Shown piece after piece: positions 9,481-18,721 of a DNA stretch of 64,000 nucleotides. The notes below the pieces were generated by a model. The model was not told the DNA's origin, did no database searches, and saw nothing but the letters and a program-made list of their open reading frames with translations. Every line of letters starts with the position of its first letter. Position 1 is the first letter of the stretch. The translations under genes were made by a program, and so were the position numbers. Source of the stretch: Okeania sp. SIO1I7 (GTDB taxonomy: Bacteria; Cyanobacteriota; Cyanobacteriia; Cyanobacteriales; Microcoleaceae); the NCBI GenBank assembly GCA_010672585.1, contig JAAHGF010000008.1, forward strand, positions 630,998 through 694,997. The letters are read 5' to 3'.

Positions 9481-10443
9481 AGAATACTTTTAATTAATGG
9501 TATTAAGAGGATGTTTGAAAACTACAGCGTGCATTTCCTAGGACACTACTTTAGACTCAATAATCAAAAGCTCATTATATCATTCTCTGTAGAAACTTTT
9601 GCAGATAGTTTGTGGTCAAATATTGTTGTAATATTGGGAGCCAAATCCCCAATAGTTGTTATGAGGAAGTTACTATATAAAAGTGGTAAATCTAAATAAA
9701 GTCCATCGGTTTCTATTTGGGAAAAAGACAGATTTTTCATGTCATTAGTCATTTTTGGACTAAACATTTCCAACTACCTAAATCTCGTTGTTGACAACTA
9801 TGTACGGATTTCCGGGCAACTAGGATGGGGTTAAGCGACAAAGAAGTTAAAAACCTAAAAAAATAACGGGAGGAAGTTAGCCAGCCTGTTTTAACGGCTG
9901 GTTGAATAACGACACGCGGATTTTAACCCGTAGTAAAAATCTGCTATACATGCTATACTAGATATAGCAAGTAAGAACAAGGTTTGTCGCCATGACCTTT
10001 AGCTAGTGCGGTGAAATTCCGGTGGACAGGAGACGGGGAATTAATTTCCTACGACGGCTGTTTGCGTAGCATTACGCAGGAAAAGCAAGCAGGCAGCTAA
10101 AGCAGCGAGAAGATTGCTCCAACATCTTGAGTAAAACCACTCGTGAAAGCTAAAAAAAGTAAGCTCACAGCTAGATTTTGGTCTATGCCGAGGAGTTTAG
10201 AAGTCTGTTGACAGGCTGTAAGCAAATGTGGATTTATCCCATTTGCGGTGGGTAAACCACGGAATCCAGGGTGTTTCAACCCCTGGAGATGTCAATTGCT
10301 TAGTCAAGTTAAAATTCAACCATATACAATTAACTTTAGCTGAATCTGGCATTCATCCCGACACCATAAACTTGTTTTGGTGCTCTCCTGAATGCCAGTG
10401 TTTTTATGATATACTGCTTTACAGCAAATCAAATTCAGTCTAA
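9481..10443. other. spacer and probable left part of TnpB element
   Basis: No convincing gene. The open frames at 9511-9773 overlap on opposite strands and have no ribosome-binding site or family pattern. A hairpin CCAGCCTGTTTTAACGGCTGG lies near 9883-9903, with the sequence GATTTTAACCCGTAG just after; similar inverted sequences are at 16020-16075. Iteron-like CTATACATGCTATACTAG at about 9945-9962 and the following 480 bp to the tnpB start are probably the left end and leader of the TnpB element. A short interspersed repeat is at 10061-10083. Confidence 0.5.
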
Positions 10444-11616
10444 ATGCTTAAAGTAGTCAAAGTAAGACTTTACCCCAATAGCCAACAACAAGAAGCCTTA
10501 AGTCAATCTTTTGGCAATTGTCGCTGGCTGTGGAATTACTGCCTGAATTTGATGAACCAAACATATAAAGAAACAGGAAAAGGGTTGTCAGGGTATGAAA
10601 TTAAGAAGCTAATACCTCAACTTAAAAAAGAGTATGAATGGTTATCCTTGGCTTATTCGTCTTGCTTACAACAAGTGTGTTTAAATCTCGGTTTAGCTTT
10701 CAATAACTTCTTTGAGCGTAGAACTAAATATCCTCGGTTTAAATCAAAACATGGAAAGCAGTCAATTCAATACCCTCAAAATGTTAGGGTTTTATCTGAT
10801 TACTTAATAATCCCCAAAATAGGAGATATAAAAGCTGTTATTCATCGTCCCATTGAGGGAAAAATTAAGACTGTAACCATCAGTAAAAACTGTTGCGTTC
10901 AATACTTTGCTTCAATTTTATTTGAAGATGGTAAAGAGAAACCATTATCATCAACAGAAGGAAAAGCTGTAGGGGTTGACGTTGGGTTAACTCACTTCTG
11001 CACAACGTCATCAGGTTTAAAATATGATAATCCCAGATTTTTGACTAAACATGAAAAGAATTTAAAACGAAAACAACAGCAACTATCTAGAAAAGAAAAA
11101 GGGTCTAATAACCGTAATAAAGCTAGAAAGAAAGTTGCTAGAGTCCACCGCAAAATAACTAACTGTCGTGAGGATTTTCTACACAAACTATCCCGTAGAA
11201 TAGTTGACGAAAACCAAGTCATAGTAACAGAAAATCTCAACGTTAAAGGTATGATCAAAAACCATTGTCTCGCTAAAGCAATAGGGCAAGTAGGATGGGG
11301 AATGTTTATGAGTATGCTGAAATATAAAGCAGAAGAAAATGGTAAAACCTATGTTGAAGTTGATAGGTTCTTTCCTAGTTCTAAGACTTGTCATGTTTGC
11401 TTAAATCAAGTGGGTAGCTTACCCCTTGAACTCAGACGATGGACTTGTCAATCATGTAATACTACACACGACAGAGATATTAACGCAGCTATTTCTCTCA
11501 GAGACGAGGGACTACGAATTATTTCCTGTGGGACACGGGATCGAGCTTATCGCCAAACTGTAAGACGTAGCAGTAGAGGACGTAAGAAATCTACTACTAC
11601 GCTAGTTTCTGGGTAG
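10444..11616 (+). CDS. tnpB: TnpB, IS200/IS605-type RNA-guided nuclease, intact
   Basis: This 390-aa protein is full length for TnpB. The N-terminal OrfB helix-turn-helix is seen in FGNCRWLWNYCLNLM. The RuvC-like catalytic triad is visible as Asp179 (GVDVGL), Glu263 (VTENL) and Asp345 (THDRDINAA). A zinc finger has C316/C319 and C335/C338. TnpB uses an omega RNA from the element's right end to cut the empty donor site next to a TAM, which helps the element persist. No tnpA is nearby, so mobility would need TnpA in trans. No ribosome-binding site is seen; the frame starts 3 bp after an upstream stop. It lies inside the duplicated Ro/Sm-like block. Confidence 0.93.
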   Translation: MLKVVKVRLYPNSQQQEALSQSFGNCRWLWNYCLNLMNQTYKETGKGLSGYEIKKLIPQLKKEYEWLSLAYSSCLQQVCLNLGLAFNNFFERRTKYPRFKSKHGKQSIQYPQNVRVLSDYLIIPKIGDIKAVIHRPIEGKIKTVTISKNCCVQYFASILFEDGKEKPLSSTEGKAVGVDVGLTHFCTTSSGLKYDNPRFLTKHEKNLKRKQQQLSRKEKGSNNRNKARKKVARVHRKITNCREDFLHKLSRRIVDENQVIVTENLNVKGMIKNHCLAKAIGQVGWGMFMSMLKYKAEENGKTYVEVDRFFPSSKTCHVCLNQVGSLPLELRRWTCQSCNTTHDRDINAAISLRDEGLRIISCGTRDRAYRQTVRRSSRGRKKSTTTLVSG

Positions 11617-11662
11617 GAAGCCGACGCTTTAATCAAAGATTAAAGCGTTCGGTAGTTCACTA
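11600..11662 (+). mobile_element. TnpB element right end / omega RNA hairpin
   Basis: Just after the tnpB stop is an 11-bp stem GACGCTTTAATC/GATTAAAGCGTT (about 11630-11651) followed by CGGTAGTTCAC, the usual right-end form of IS605-type elements. The omega RNA scaffold should end here and the guide would be the following host bases (TAAGTTGCAAAATGCG...). The exact boundary is inferred. Confidence 0.65.
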
Positions 11663-11766
11663 AGTTGCAAAATGCGACGACTGCTAATGAGTTAATAGCG
11701 AAGTTGTACATGGATGCTGTTAAAAGCGCTAAACTGCAACATCAGACTTAGGGAGAATAATTAATT

Positions 11767-12078
11767 GTGGCCAAAAAACAAAAGTCAAAAAAGTCTAATC
11801 TTCTTTATCAAAGATTAACAGAAGCATTGGAAAATGGTAGTAAAGTCCGCATTGAAGCAGAGGAAACTTATTATGGTCTCCCCGTTACTGTAACTAAAGA
11901 TTTTGTAGAAATTATGGTCTTAGTTCCACCGGATGAATTTGATGAGGAAGATGATACTTTTAAGCAGGTGACATGGTTGGTTCGACTTTCGTCTATTTTT
12001 GCGATCGCCTATCCCACGGAATACTGGTCAACGGCAAGATTGGAAAAATTACTGGAAGTAGGTTCCAATCAAGCCTAA
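11767..12078 (+). CDS. small Sm-like-pattern protein, copy 2
   Basis: This 103-aa protein is almost identical to that at 5182-5490 (both share SNLLYQRLTEALENG or PNLLYQRL, VRIEAEETYYGLPV and PPDEFDEEDD). The start is GTG with GGGAG ten bases upstream. The upstream 100 bp (AAAAGCGCTAAACTGCAAC) also match the leader of copy 1, showing a segmental duplication. Conservation in both copies of the acidic loop and late hydrophobic strand suggests both still function. The fold assignment is tentative. Confidence 0.72.
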   Translation: MAKKQKSKKSNLLYQRLTEALENGSKVRIEAEETYYGLPVTVTKDFVEIMVLVPPDEFDEEDDTFKQVTWLVRLSSIFAIAYPTEYWSTARLEKLLEVGSNQA

Positions 12079-12679
12079 ATTTTTTTAGTTAAAACAATTT
12101 AAAAAAGTAGTCAGTAGGACTGAGAATTCGATAAATTAGGATTTTCGCCCCACCAACCCCATTGGCATTCCAAGTGACCAAAAAATAAGGTCTCAAGCCT
12201 CCCCTTTTAAGGGGATGAAAAAAAATAAAGTTCAATATTTCAAGCCTCTGACTTTCCTGCGGAATGCTGCGCAAACAGGCAGAGGTACTGATAACTGATA
12301 ACTGATAACTGATAACTGAAATGACGGTGGGGCTATTCAACAATTAATAATTAATAATTAATAATTAATAATTAATAATTACCTCTCCTTAGAAAACGGA
12401 TAGGATTGACTAAAAGGAAAATTTTTTCTTCTCTTGGTCTTATGGATATGGCGCAGGTTTCCTCGCCATCCCACCCTTCGGGAAGCTCCGCTAACGACCG
12501 CTGTTTCTCCTTTAAAGGAGAGGCTTTAAACCTTAATTACTCGGTAAGGGTATTAGACATCTCCAATAATAAAAAATAAAATCAATTATCGCACTCTTAT
12601 TTATCAATTCTTTCCCCCTACTGCCTACTCCCTCTTTTCTGGAGAGGTCTATTAATTAGCCATAATTAAAAATGTTCTT
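12079..12679. other. repeat-filled spacer
   Basis: No gene is supported. It holds a short interspersed repeat (12253-12276), CTGATAACTGATAACTG heptads (about 12285-12318), a TTAATAA array (12341-12379) and a copy of the ACCTCTCC...TTTAAACC repeat (about 12378-12545) that carries an inserted GAAGCTCCGCTAACG piece. Confidence 0.65.
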
Positions 12680-14506
12680 ATGAGTTATTGCTACAATCCT
12701 ACTTGCCAAAAACCTCAAAACCCAGACAAAAATAGATTTTGCCAAAGTTGCGGTGCAAAACTCATCCTTAGAGAACATTACCGCCTCCTCAAACCAATCG
12801 GAATAGGTACATTTAGCAGAACATTCTTGGCAGTTGATGAGGACATCCCTTCCAAACCAATATGTGTAATTAAACAATTTTTACCTGTGGGTATTCCTGG
12901 CAGAAATGCAGCACAAAATATTAGTGAAATAGAAAAAGCATCAGCCTCATTTAACCGAGAAGCATTACAATTAGACAAACTGGGAAAACATCCACAAATT
13001 CCTAGTTTATTAGCCTATTTTGTTGTATCATCTTATAGATATTTAGTACAAGAATATATAGAAGGAAAAAATTTAGCTCAAGAATTAAAAGAACAAGGAA
13101 CATTTAACGAACAAAAAATTAGAAAATTTCTGAGAGAAATACTGCCAGTTTTACAGTTTATCCACAAAAATCAAGTAATTCATCGGGATATTAAACCAGA
13201 AAATATTATTCGTCGTGGTACTAATGAGAGTGAATATGACTGGGGAATAAATGTATATTTAGTAGGTTTCGGCGCTGCTAAAGCTATTTCTAATAATGCT
13301 ACAGTCAAAAGTGGTACGATTATTGGTTCTCCAGAATATACTGCACCAGAACAGTTAATTGGTCAAGCAGTATTTGCGAGCGATATCTATAGTTTAGGTG
13401 TTGTCTGCATTCAGTTAATGACTCTACTCAACCCCTTCGACCTGCGTCATGGTGAAGAATGGTTATGGCAACAACATTTACCTAGACCTGTTAGCACATC
13501 TTTGAATAATATTATCGACCGGATGCTACAACCATCGCTTCAACAACGCTATCGTTCGGTAGAAGAGGTGCTGAAAGATTTAATGCAAACTACAAAGGGT
13601 TCTTGGGAAGGGTATGAAAGTTTAGAAAGTCACGGCGATAAAGTCAGAACAGTAGCATTTAGCATTGACGGTCAGACAGTGGTGAGTGGGGGTGAAGATA
13701 ATAGCATTAAAGTCTGGACTCTGAAGACTGGTAGCGAACCCCGTACTTTGGGGGGATGGATGTTTAGTCATTCGGGATGGGTGCAAGAGATCGCTTTTAG
13801 TTCAGATGGTCAGACTTTGGTGAGTGGGAGTAATGACGGCACTGTAAAAGTTTGGAATTTAGGTACTGGTAAGTTAGTACGCACTCTAGGTGGTTGGTTG
13901 GGTCAAGACTGGGGTGCTGTGCAAGCGATCGCTATTAGTCAAGATGGTCAGATATTGGCAAGTGGTCATGGTGACAAGACGGTGAAGGTTTGGTATCTCA
14001 ACAGTGGGAAAATGCGAGGATATTTGAAAGGTCATACTGCATGGGTGGAATCAGTTGCTATTAGTCCTGATGGTAAGGTATTAGCGAGTGGGAGTGGGGA
14101 TAAGACAATTAAGTTGTGGGATGTGGGGACAGGGAGGTTGTTGTTGACCTTGACTGGTCATAGTGATGTAGTGCGGAGTGTGGCGATCGCTCCTGACGGT
14201 CAGATATTAGCGAGTGGGAGTAGTGACAATACTATTAGGTTGTGGCAGTTAGCGACTGGAGATTTATTAGGAACATTGCAGCATCCCGATGGAGTTAATG
14301 CTGTTGCTATTAGTCCCGATGGTTTGATTTTAGCAAGTGGATGTCGAGATGGGAATATGTATTTATGGAACCCTTATACGATGGAGGAGTTAGGAGTATT
14401 GACTCAGGAAGCAGTAGTGAATGCAGTAACGTTTAGTGTAGATGGTCAGATGTTGGCAGCAGGTTGTGGTGATGGGAGTGTTGGTATTTGGCGGAGGTTG
14501 AGTTAG
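12680..14506 (+). CDS. Ser/Thr protein kinase-WD40 protein with altered DFG
   Basis: This 608-aa protein has an N-terminal zinc ribbon (C4, C9, C21, C24), a Hanks-type kinase domain (about 34-310) and seven or so WD40 repeats (about 320-605). Seen in the kinase are the glycine loop GIGTFSRTF, Lys65 in VIKQF, catalytic HRD (Asp170) with KPENI, and APE as TAPEQ. The DFG motif reads GFG (196-198) in LVGFGAAK, so the Mg-binding Asp is replaced by Gly. That predicts weak or no phosphotransfer unless another residue compensates. The protein is probably cytoplasmic, with WD40 as a protein-binding platform. It stands alone; a TTAATAA array follows the stop. Confidence 0.9.
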   Translation: MSYCYNPTCQKPQNPDKNRFCQSCGAKLILREHYRLLKPIGIGTFSRTFLAVDEDIPSKPICVIKQFLPVGIPGRNAAQNISEIEKASASFNREALQLDKLGKHPQIPSLLAYFVVSSYRYLVQEYIEGKNLAQELKEQGTFNEQKIRKFLREILPVLQFIHKNQVIHRDIKPENIIRRGTNESEYDWGINVYLVGFGAAKAISNNATVKSGTIIGSPEYTAPEQLIGQAVFASDIYSLGVVCIQLMTLLNPFDLRHGEEWLWQQHLPRPVSTSLNNIIDRMLQPSLQQRYRSVEEVLKDLMQTTKGSWEGYESLESHGDKVRTVAFSIDGQTVVSGGEDNSIKVWTLKTGSEPRTLGGWMFSHSGWVQEIAFSSDGQTLVSGSNDGTVKVWNLGTGKLVRTLGGWLGQDWGAVQAIAISQDGQILASGHGDKTVKVWYLNSGKMRGYLKGHTAWVESVAISPDGKVLASGSGDKTIKLWDVGTGRLLLTLTGHSDVVRSVAIAPDGQILASGSSDNTIRLWQLATGDLLGTLQHPDGVNAVAISPDGLILASGCRDGNMYLWNPYTMEELGVLTQEAVVNAVTFSVDGQMLAAGCGDGSVGIWRRLS

Positions 14507-14718
14507 AGTAGGAAGGGAGTAGAGAGTAGGAATTGGGGAAGTATTCAACAATTAATAATTAATAATTAATAATTAATAATGGCTGAAATCTTTTCACCTT
14601 ATGCTGATCAAGCTGAAATCGCTACTTATAGTAGTTTAACTTAAAAATGAGACGTTTTTTAGTCTGAAACTTCCTCATAGCAAGAAAGCTTTGTCTCAAT
14701 CTAAAGTTAAATGACTAT

Positions 14719-14862
14719 ATATCATGTCCGGATAATTAGTGATAAAAAAACTTCCTCCTTTTCCTTCTCTTATTTCTTGCTTCTTTCTTCCCTCCTGACT
14801 CCTGAGGACTGACTCCTGAGGACTCCGTCATTTTATTTATAAGTAATCAACCGGACATAATA
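14719..14862. mobile_element. miniature element, TATCATGTCCGG family, copy 3
   Basis: Left ATATCATGTCCGGATAATTA and right AATCAACCGGACATAATATT form an inverted repeat around about 100 bp of CTTCCTCC and GACTCCTGAGGACT repeats. The left inner sequence ATAATTAGTGATAAAAAAAC equals the complement of the right inner part of copy 1, so these elements exchange halves. Confidence 0.7.
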
Positions 14863-14937
14863 TTATTACCAAAAATTATCTATCAAATTACTGAACACGC
14901 GAAAAGAGCTTTGCCGAAAGCCAGCAATAGTTCAAAC

Positions 14938-15150
14938 ATTGACATCCTCCCGACGTTGCGCATGGCGCGACAACGCGGGATTCCTAAACCTCACGGCTCA
15001 GGACTTTCTGCTGCCTCTTTCAGAGGAGCTGCGCTAACGTAGCACCTGCCTCCGAGGCCAAACCTCTTTCTGGTCTAAAGGCGCGCTCCACAGACTGACA
15101 CTGCTAGCCCAGCAGCCTAGATTTGTTTACTATAGCATACTATGTGTAAA
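14938..15150 (-). mobile_element. gene-less IS200/IS605-type element (PATE-like)
   Basis: On the minus strand it starts near CATAGTATGCTATAGTAAAC and ends in a long hairpin GCGTTGTCGCGCCATGCGCAAC followed by GTCGGGAGGATGTCAATG, the classic right end of IS605-type elements. CTCTTTCAGAGGAGCTG and related short repeats lie within. There is no tnpA or tnpB, so it would be a minimal end-only element moved in trans. Confidence 0.55.
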
Positions 15151-16180
15151 AACCGCTCTTATTGATTGGTTTTTCCTGCGGAATGCTGCGCAAACATCCC
15201 GACGCTCCCCTTCGGGAGAGCGCGGGTCAAGGGCCAACGTTGAGATAAAAAAAAATCAAATCGTCGCGACTAAAAAGAATAGATGCTTTCTTTGGTATGT
15301 GCCTTGTTTGCTGATATTTTCAACTTTAATTAGCTTGAGGCAATATTTGGCTGACTGTCTTCGGCACTTTGCTACAATATCCTGATTCACGGACACCCAA
15401 TTTTGACTTTTGAATTATTGAACTAAGCTTTGTTATAGATTATATCATGTACGGTTGAATACTTATAATTAAGATAGTAGAGGAGCGGGGGAGTAGGGGA
15501 GTAGGGGAGTAGGGGTAGCACCCCTCGCCCCTCCCCCTCCCAGGAGGGGAAAATAGAAAGATGTACTGTTGAAGCACTCATGATAAGTTTTTTCATCACT
15601 AATTATCCCGACTTGACACTCCACGGACTAAAGTCGCGTGGATTCTTCAGAGGAGCTTTCTATCGGGCTAAAGCCACGATTTCCACATTGCTCGTTTACG
15701 AAGTATGCCGTTAGGCAAACGGCCACATTGCCAGTACCGTACCGTAGTACGTATACAGCAGCAGCTCACGCTTACGGTGTCAATTGCCACTACTCTCTCC
15801 GGTCTAGACCATTGAGACTACTTTTTTTAGTTGTTGGTTGATTCACTCGCTAGTCGCGTACAACGTGCTGACTAACGGCTGGAAACAGAGTGCTAACTGA
15901 CACCGGGCAACCTTTTCGGTTAACCACCATTTAACTGAAGCGTCCATTAGCTATCGGGCTTTCACCATGATTCAGAGGTCTTTGTGTCAAAGCAGCTAAT
16001 TATAACACATTTTTTTGACTACGGGTTAAAACCCGTCGAGTCGTTTCCCTCCAGCCGTTAAAACTGGCTGGTTTCACACTTACCGAAAATTTAAGATGAT
16101 ATTAAAGCCAAACTGACGATCTCTACTCCAGATTAAATCCCTTATTGGCCACCAAGAAAATATTTTAATCTTGTAGGGCC
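15151..16180. other. non-coding region with decayed mobile-element ends
   Basis: Holds a short interspersed repeat (15172-15195), a half element of the TATCATGTCCGG family (from 15443), GGGGAGTAGGGGAGTAGGGG runs and, at about 15605-16080, a structured GC-richer block ending in GGGTTAAAACCCGTC and CCAGCCGTTAAAACTGGCTG hairpins that mirrors the left end of the 10.4-kb tnpB element. I see no gene; the 15638-15841 frame lacks coding character. Confidence 0.5.
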
Positions 16181-16256
16181 ATTGAGTTGTTTAGGCGATC
16201 GCCTAAATCATTGGTGGCCAATAATCTCTAGCCAGAGATTGTTTTGAACTTTCTAG
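16181..16256. repeat. 76-bp direct repeat with HIP1 palindrome, copy 1
   Basis: Reads ATTGAGTTGTTTAGGCGATC onward to TTCTAG and contains the perfect palindrome TTTAGGCGATCGCCTAAA. It is preceded by ATTGGCCACCA, the complement of TGGTGGCCAAT within it. A direct copy with a few changes is at 16445-16520. Confidence 0.8.
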
Positions 16257-16444
16257 TGGGACTTACACAAAATAAAGTCATTAAATAGCCTCAAATATAT
16301 ACAGGCAGATAGTTTCACGTCAAAAAGGTATAAATCCTTAACTGCCAAGGGTTCCAGGCATTTTTAGGAAATTGACGTAATTCCCTTACCTAGAATGACT
16401 TTCAGGCATTTTTTGACCATAAAATGTCTAAGTGCCACTAGGGA

Positions 16445-16520
16445 ATTGAGTTGTTTAGGCGATCGCCTAAATCATTGGCGGCCAATAATCTCCAGCCAGA
16501 GATTGTTTCAAACTTTCTAG
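16445..16520. repeat. 76-bp direct repeat with HIP1 palindrome, copy 2
   Basis: Direct repeat of 16181-16256 (differs for example GGCGGCC versus GGTGGCC). The 188 bp between copies contain GGGACTTACACAAA and AAGTGCCACTAGGG with no gene. Could be a duplicated regulatory or recombination sequence; no function is clear. Confidence 0.8.
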
Positions 16521-17039
16521 GGAATTCCTAGAGAACATAGTTGATGAAGCTTTTATTTCTTTGATCCTTGTAGGGAAGATCCCATTCTGATATGATGTTT
16601 TACAAAAGTTAGTAATAAAGACTTTAGAGTCAATAGCTTCAAAGTCTGTCCAAGAGTCCAACAACAGTGAGTGATTTTAGCTTTTCACTGTGTAGCGAAG
16701 CAACACTTTTAAGTGAATTTGTTTTATGTGGACACCAAGTTCATGAGACTTGTCTGTTGATTTAGCTGAACCCGCCATAAAACTTCAAGTCTATCCTTAT
16801 TAAGAGGATTTGGCCAGGAAAACGGGTAATTTTATGATTAAATTTTGATAGATAAGCTTGAATGGAGTATTACAGGAACGAACACGGCTCAAGAAATGCT
16901 CAGGAATTTCTCCTGGACTCACCGAGAAGCTGAGACTCACCCAACTAAATGTCGCTCTGGGTATCCCATTAACCCTAACGGGTATAACGGGAGGGCAGGG
17001 CGTGACCCGCAAAAAAACTAGTAGCGTTCTTTAGTTGAC
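16521..17039. other. spacer without recognised gene
   Basis: Neither short minus-strand frame (16467-16664, 16800-17012) shows a family pattern or ribosome-binding site. The block around 16905-17010 (GAGAAGCTGAGACTCACCC, TAACCCTAACGGGTATAACG, GGGCAGGGCGTGACCCG) is GC-richer than its surroundings and is probably a mobile-element end. Confidence 0.4.
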
Positions 17040-17345
17040 AAGGTGGCTCAAGGGTGTTTAGCTATGGCCTGTTAGGAGTAGCAGTAATACGCACCTGACG
17101 GCTGAACCTAGACAACTCAAGATATGGGGATCAACTCAGAAGTCCTGGTAATTCAGTATTTGAGGTAAAATCTTGAAGGAAGCCGGGTGATTACAGAACT
17201 TTTAGTACAAGAGTGGCGGTGGGTCTCATCGTTGCTGCCTGTGGAGGCGTAGACATTAGTCAGCCAGGGAAGCAGGAAGTTCCATCCGTGAGGAGGAGAA
17301 GCTCCCGCTAAGTCTCGCGAGATTTAGCGTGAGAGAACGTCACAA
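17040..17345 (+). mobile_element. orphan right end of a TnpB element (omega-RNA-like)
   Basis: The sequence GTAGCAGTAATACGCACC, GATATGGGGATCAACTCAG, AGCCGGGTGATTACAGAAC, GAGTGGCGGTGGGTCTCATC and the final hairpin GCTAAGTCTCGCGAGATTTAGC with GTGAGAGAACGTCAC is what I recall following tnpB genes in cyanobacterial IS605-type elements. The tnpB itself is gone. If transcribed it could act as a guide-scaffold RNA used by a TnpB in trans, but no evidence of that is present. It ends about 50 bp before prk and might affect its promoter. Confidence 0.5.
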
Positions 17346-17396
17346 AAAGTATGGGATATGTCATTCAACTTTGTTTTGTGTTAGAGGGAAACTATT

Positions 17397-18410
17397 GTGA
17401 AAAAACCAGATAGAGTAATATTAATTGGAGTTGCAGGAGACTCTGGATGCGGAAAATCTACTTTTTTGCGTCGTGTAACAGATGTATTTGGAGAAGATTT
17501 TGTTACAGTTATCTGCCTGGACGACTACCATAGCTTAGATCGTAAGCAACGTAAAGAAACAGGAATTACTGCCCTTGACCCAAGGGCCAATAATTTTGAC
17601 TTGATGTATGAGCAAATTAAAGCTCTAAAGGAAGGTCAGTCTATTGATAAGCCAATTTATAACCACGAAACTGGCTTGATTGACCCACCGGAAAAAGTTC
17701 ATCCCAATCATATTATAGTAATTGAGGGTCTTCATCCTCTGTTTGATGAGCGCGTACGATCCCTACTTGACTTTAGTGTCTATCTAGACATTAGTGATGA
17801 AGTAAAAATTGCTTGGAAAATCAAGCGCGATATGGCAGAAAGAGGCCATCGTTATGAAGATGTACTTGCTTCTATCAATGCCCGTCGTCCAGACTTTGAT
17901 GCCTATATTGACCCACAAAAAGCTCACGCAGATGTGGTAATTCAAATTTTGCCTACTAAACTTATTCCTGATGACAAAGAACATAAGGTATTACGAGTGC
18001 GCTTGATCCAACGTGAAGGTGTAGAAGGCTTTGAACCAGTATATCTGTTTGATGAAGGATCGACTATTAACTGGATTCCTTGCGGACGTAAGCTTACTTG
18101 TTCCTATCCTGGAATTAAAATGTTCTATGGCCCAGATGCCTATTTCGGCAATGAAGTTTCTGTCTTAGAAGTAGATGGTAATTTTGATAACCTGGAAGAA
18201 ATGATTTATGTTGAAGGACACCTCAGCAATACTTCTACTAAATATTATGGTGAGATGACCCACATGATGAGGGAACATCAAGACTATCCAGGTTCCAATA
18301 ATGGTAGTGGACTTTTCCAAGTTTTAGTTGGTTTGAAAATGCGCGCCACTTATGAGCGTTTGACTGCGAAAGTTTCCCCTGACGAAAAAGTAGCAGCAGC
18401 AGTTTCATAA
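17397..18410 (+). CDS. prk: phosphoribulokinase
   Basis: This 337-aa enzyme makes ribulose 1,5-bisphosphate from ribulose 5-phosphate and ATP in the Calvin cycle, in the cytosol. The P-loop GVAGDSGCGKST occupies about 11-22. Redox cysteines Cys18 and Cys40 match the pair used for thioredoxin control and for binding CP12/GAPDH in oxygenic phototrophs. IVIEGLHPLFD and DFDAYIDPQK are typical family stretches. The start is GTG, with GAGGGAA about 8 bp upstream; length agrees with cyanobacterial PRKs. It is monocistronic, followed by a strong terminator. It is the clearest housekeeping photosynthetic gene here. Confidence 0.98.
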   Translation: MKKPDRVILIGVAGDSGCGKSTFLRRVTDVFGEDFVTVICLDDYHSLDRKQRKETGITALDPRANNFDLMYEQIKALKEGQSIDKPIYNHETGLIDPPEKVHPNHIIVIEGLHPLFDERVRSLLDFSVYLDISDEVKIAWKIKRDMAERGHRYEDVLASINARRPDFDAYIDPQKAHADVVIQILPTKLIPDDKEHKVLRVRLIQREGVEGFEPVYLFDEGSTINWIPCGRKLTCSYPGIKMFYGPDAYFGNEVSVLEVDGNFDNLEEMIYVEGHLSNTSTKYYGEMTHMMREHQDYPGSNNGSGLFQVLVGLKMRATYERLTAKVSPDEKVAAAVS

Positions 18411-18449
18411 ACATCAATATCTAAAAGAAAATTTACTATCTGAAAATCA

Positions 18450-18483
18450 ACGCGAGTGGTTAATTTCACTTCGCGTTTTTTTT
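18450..18483 (+). terminator. rho-independent terminator after prk
   Basis: ACGCGAGTG pairs with CACTTCGCGT (one bulged A) around an 8-nt loop and is followed by a run of eight T. It lies 40 bp after the prk stop. Confidence 0.85.
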
Positions 18484-18599
18484 GTTTGAAGAAGGAAGAA
18501 GGAAGAAGGCGTTTAGTTATCTAGACAATTAGTTATCTACCAGAGAAGGAAGAACCGAAAGACAAAAAAATCTGGCGCTGTCTGAGTTTTAAGCTTTTT

Positions 18600-18688
18600 A
18601 GGACTTACGCAGATACGCTATATATAGCGCTCAAAACTATTGTCCAATAGTCTTTGGACTCTGTACATAGTGCCTTTGCGTAAGTCCT
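18600..18688. mobile_element. miniature element, GGACTTACGCA subfamily 2, copy 1
   Basis: About 89 bp between AGGACTTACGCAGATACG and TTTGCGTAAGTCCT. The interior carries CTATATATAGCGC and the palindrome CTATTGTCCAATAG. A near-identical copy is at 53056-53145. The palindrome is also the core of the 5.6-6.5 kb tandem array. Confidence 0.82.
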
Positions 18689-18721
18689 GCTTTTGATATC
18701 TCAAATGTAGCGTTATAATTA

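Noticed and set aside
9511-9773. Two overlapping short ORFs on opposite strands
   Set aside because: Neither has a family pattern or ribosome-binding site.
9985-10045. Cobalamin-riboswitch- or group II intron-like sequence (GTGCGGTGAAATTCCGG)
   Set aside because: I could not build the rest of either conserved structure; it is better read as part of the TnpB element's left region.
15638-15841. 67-aa plus-strand ORF
   Set aside because: It lies in mobile-element debris and overlaps repeat modules; no coding signature.
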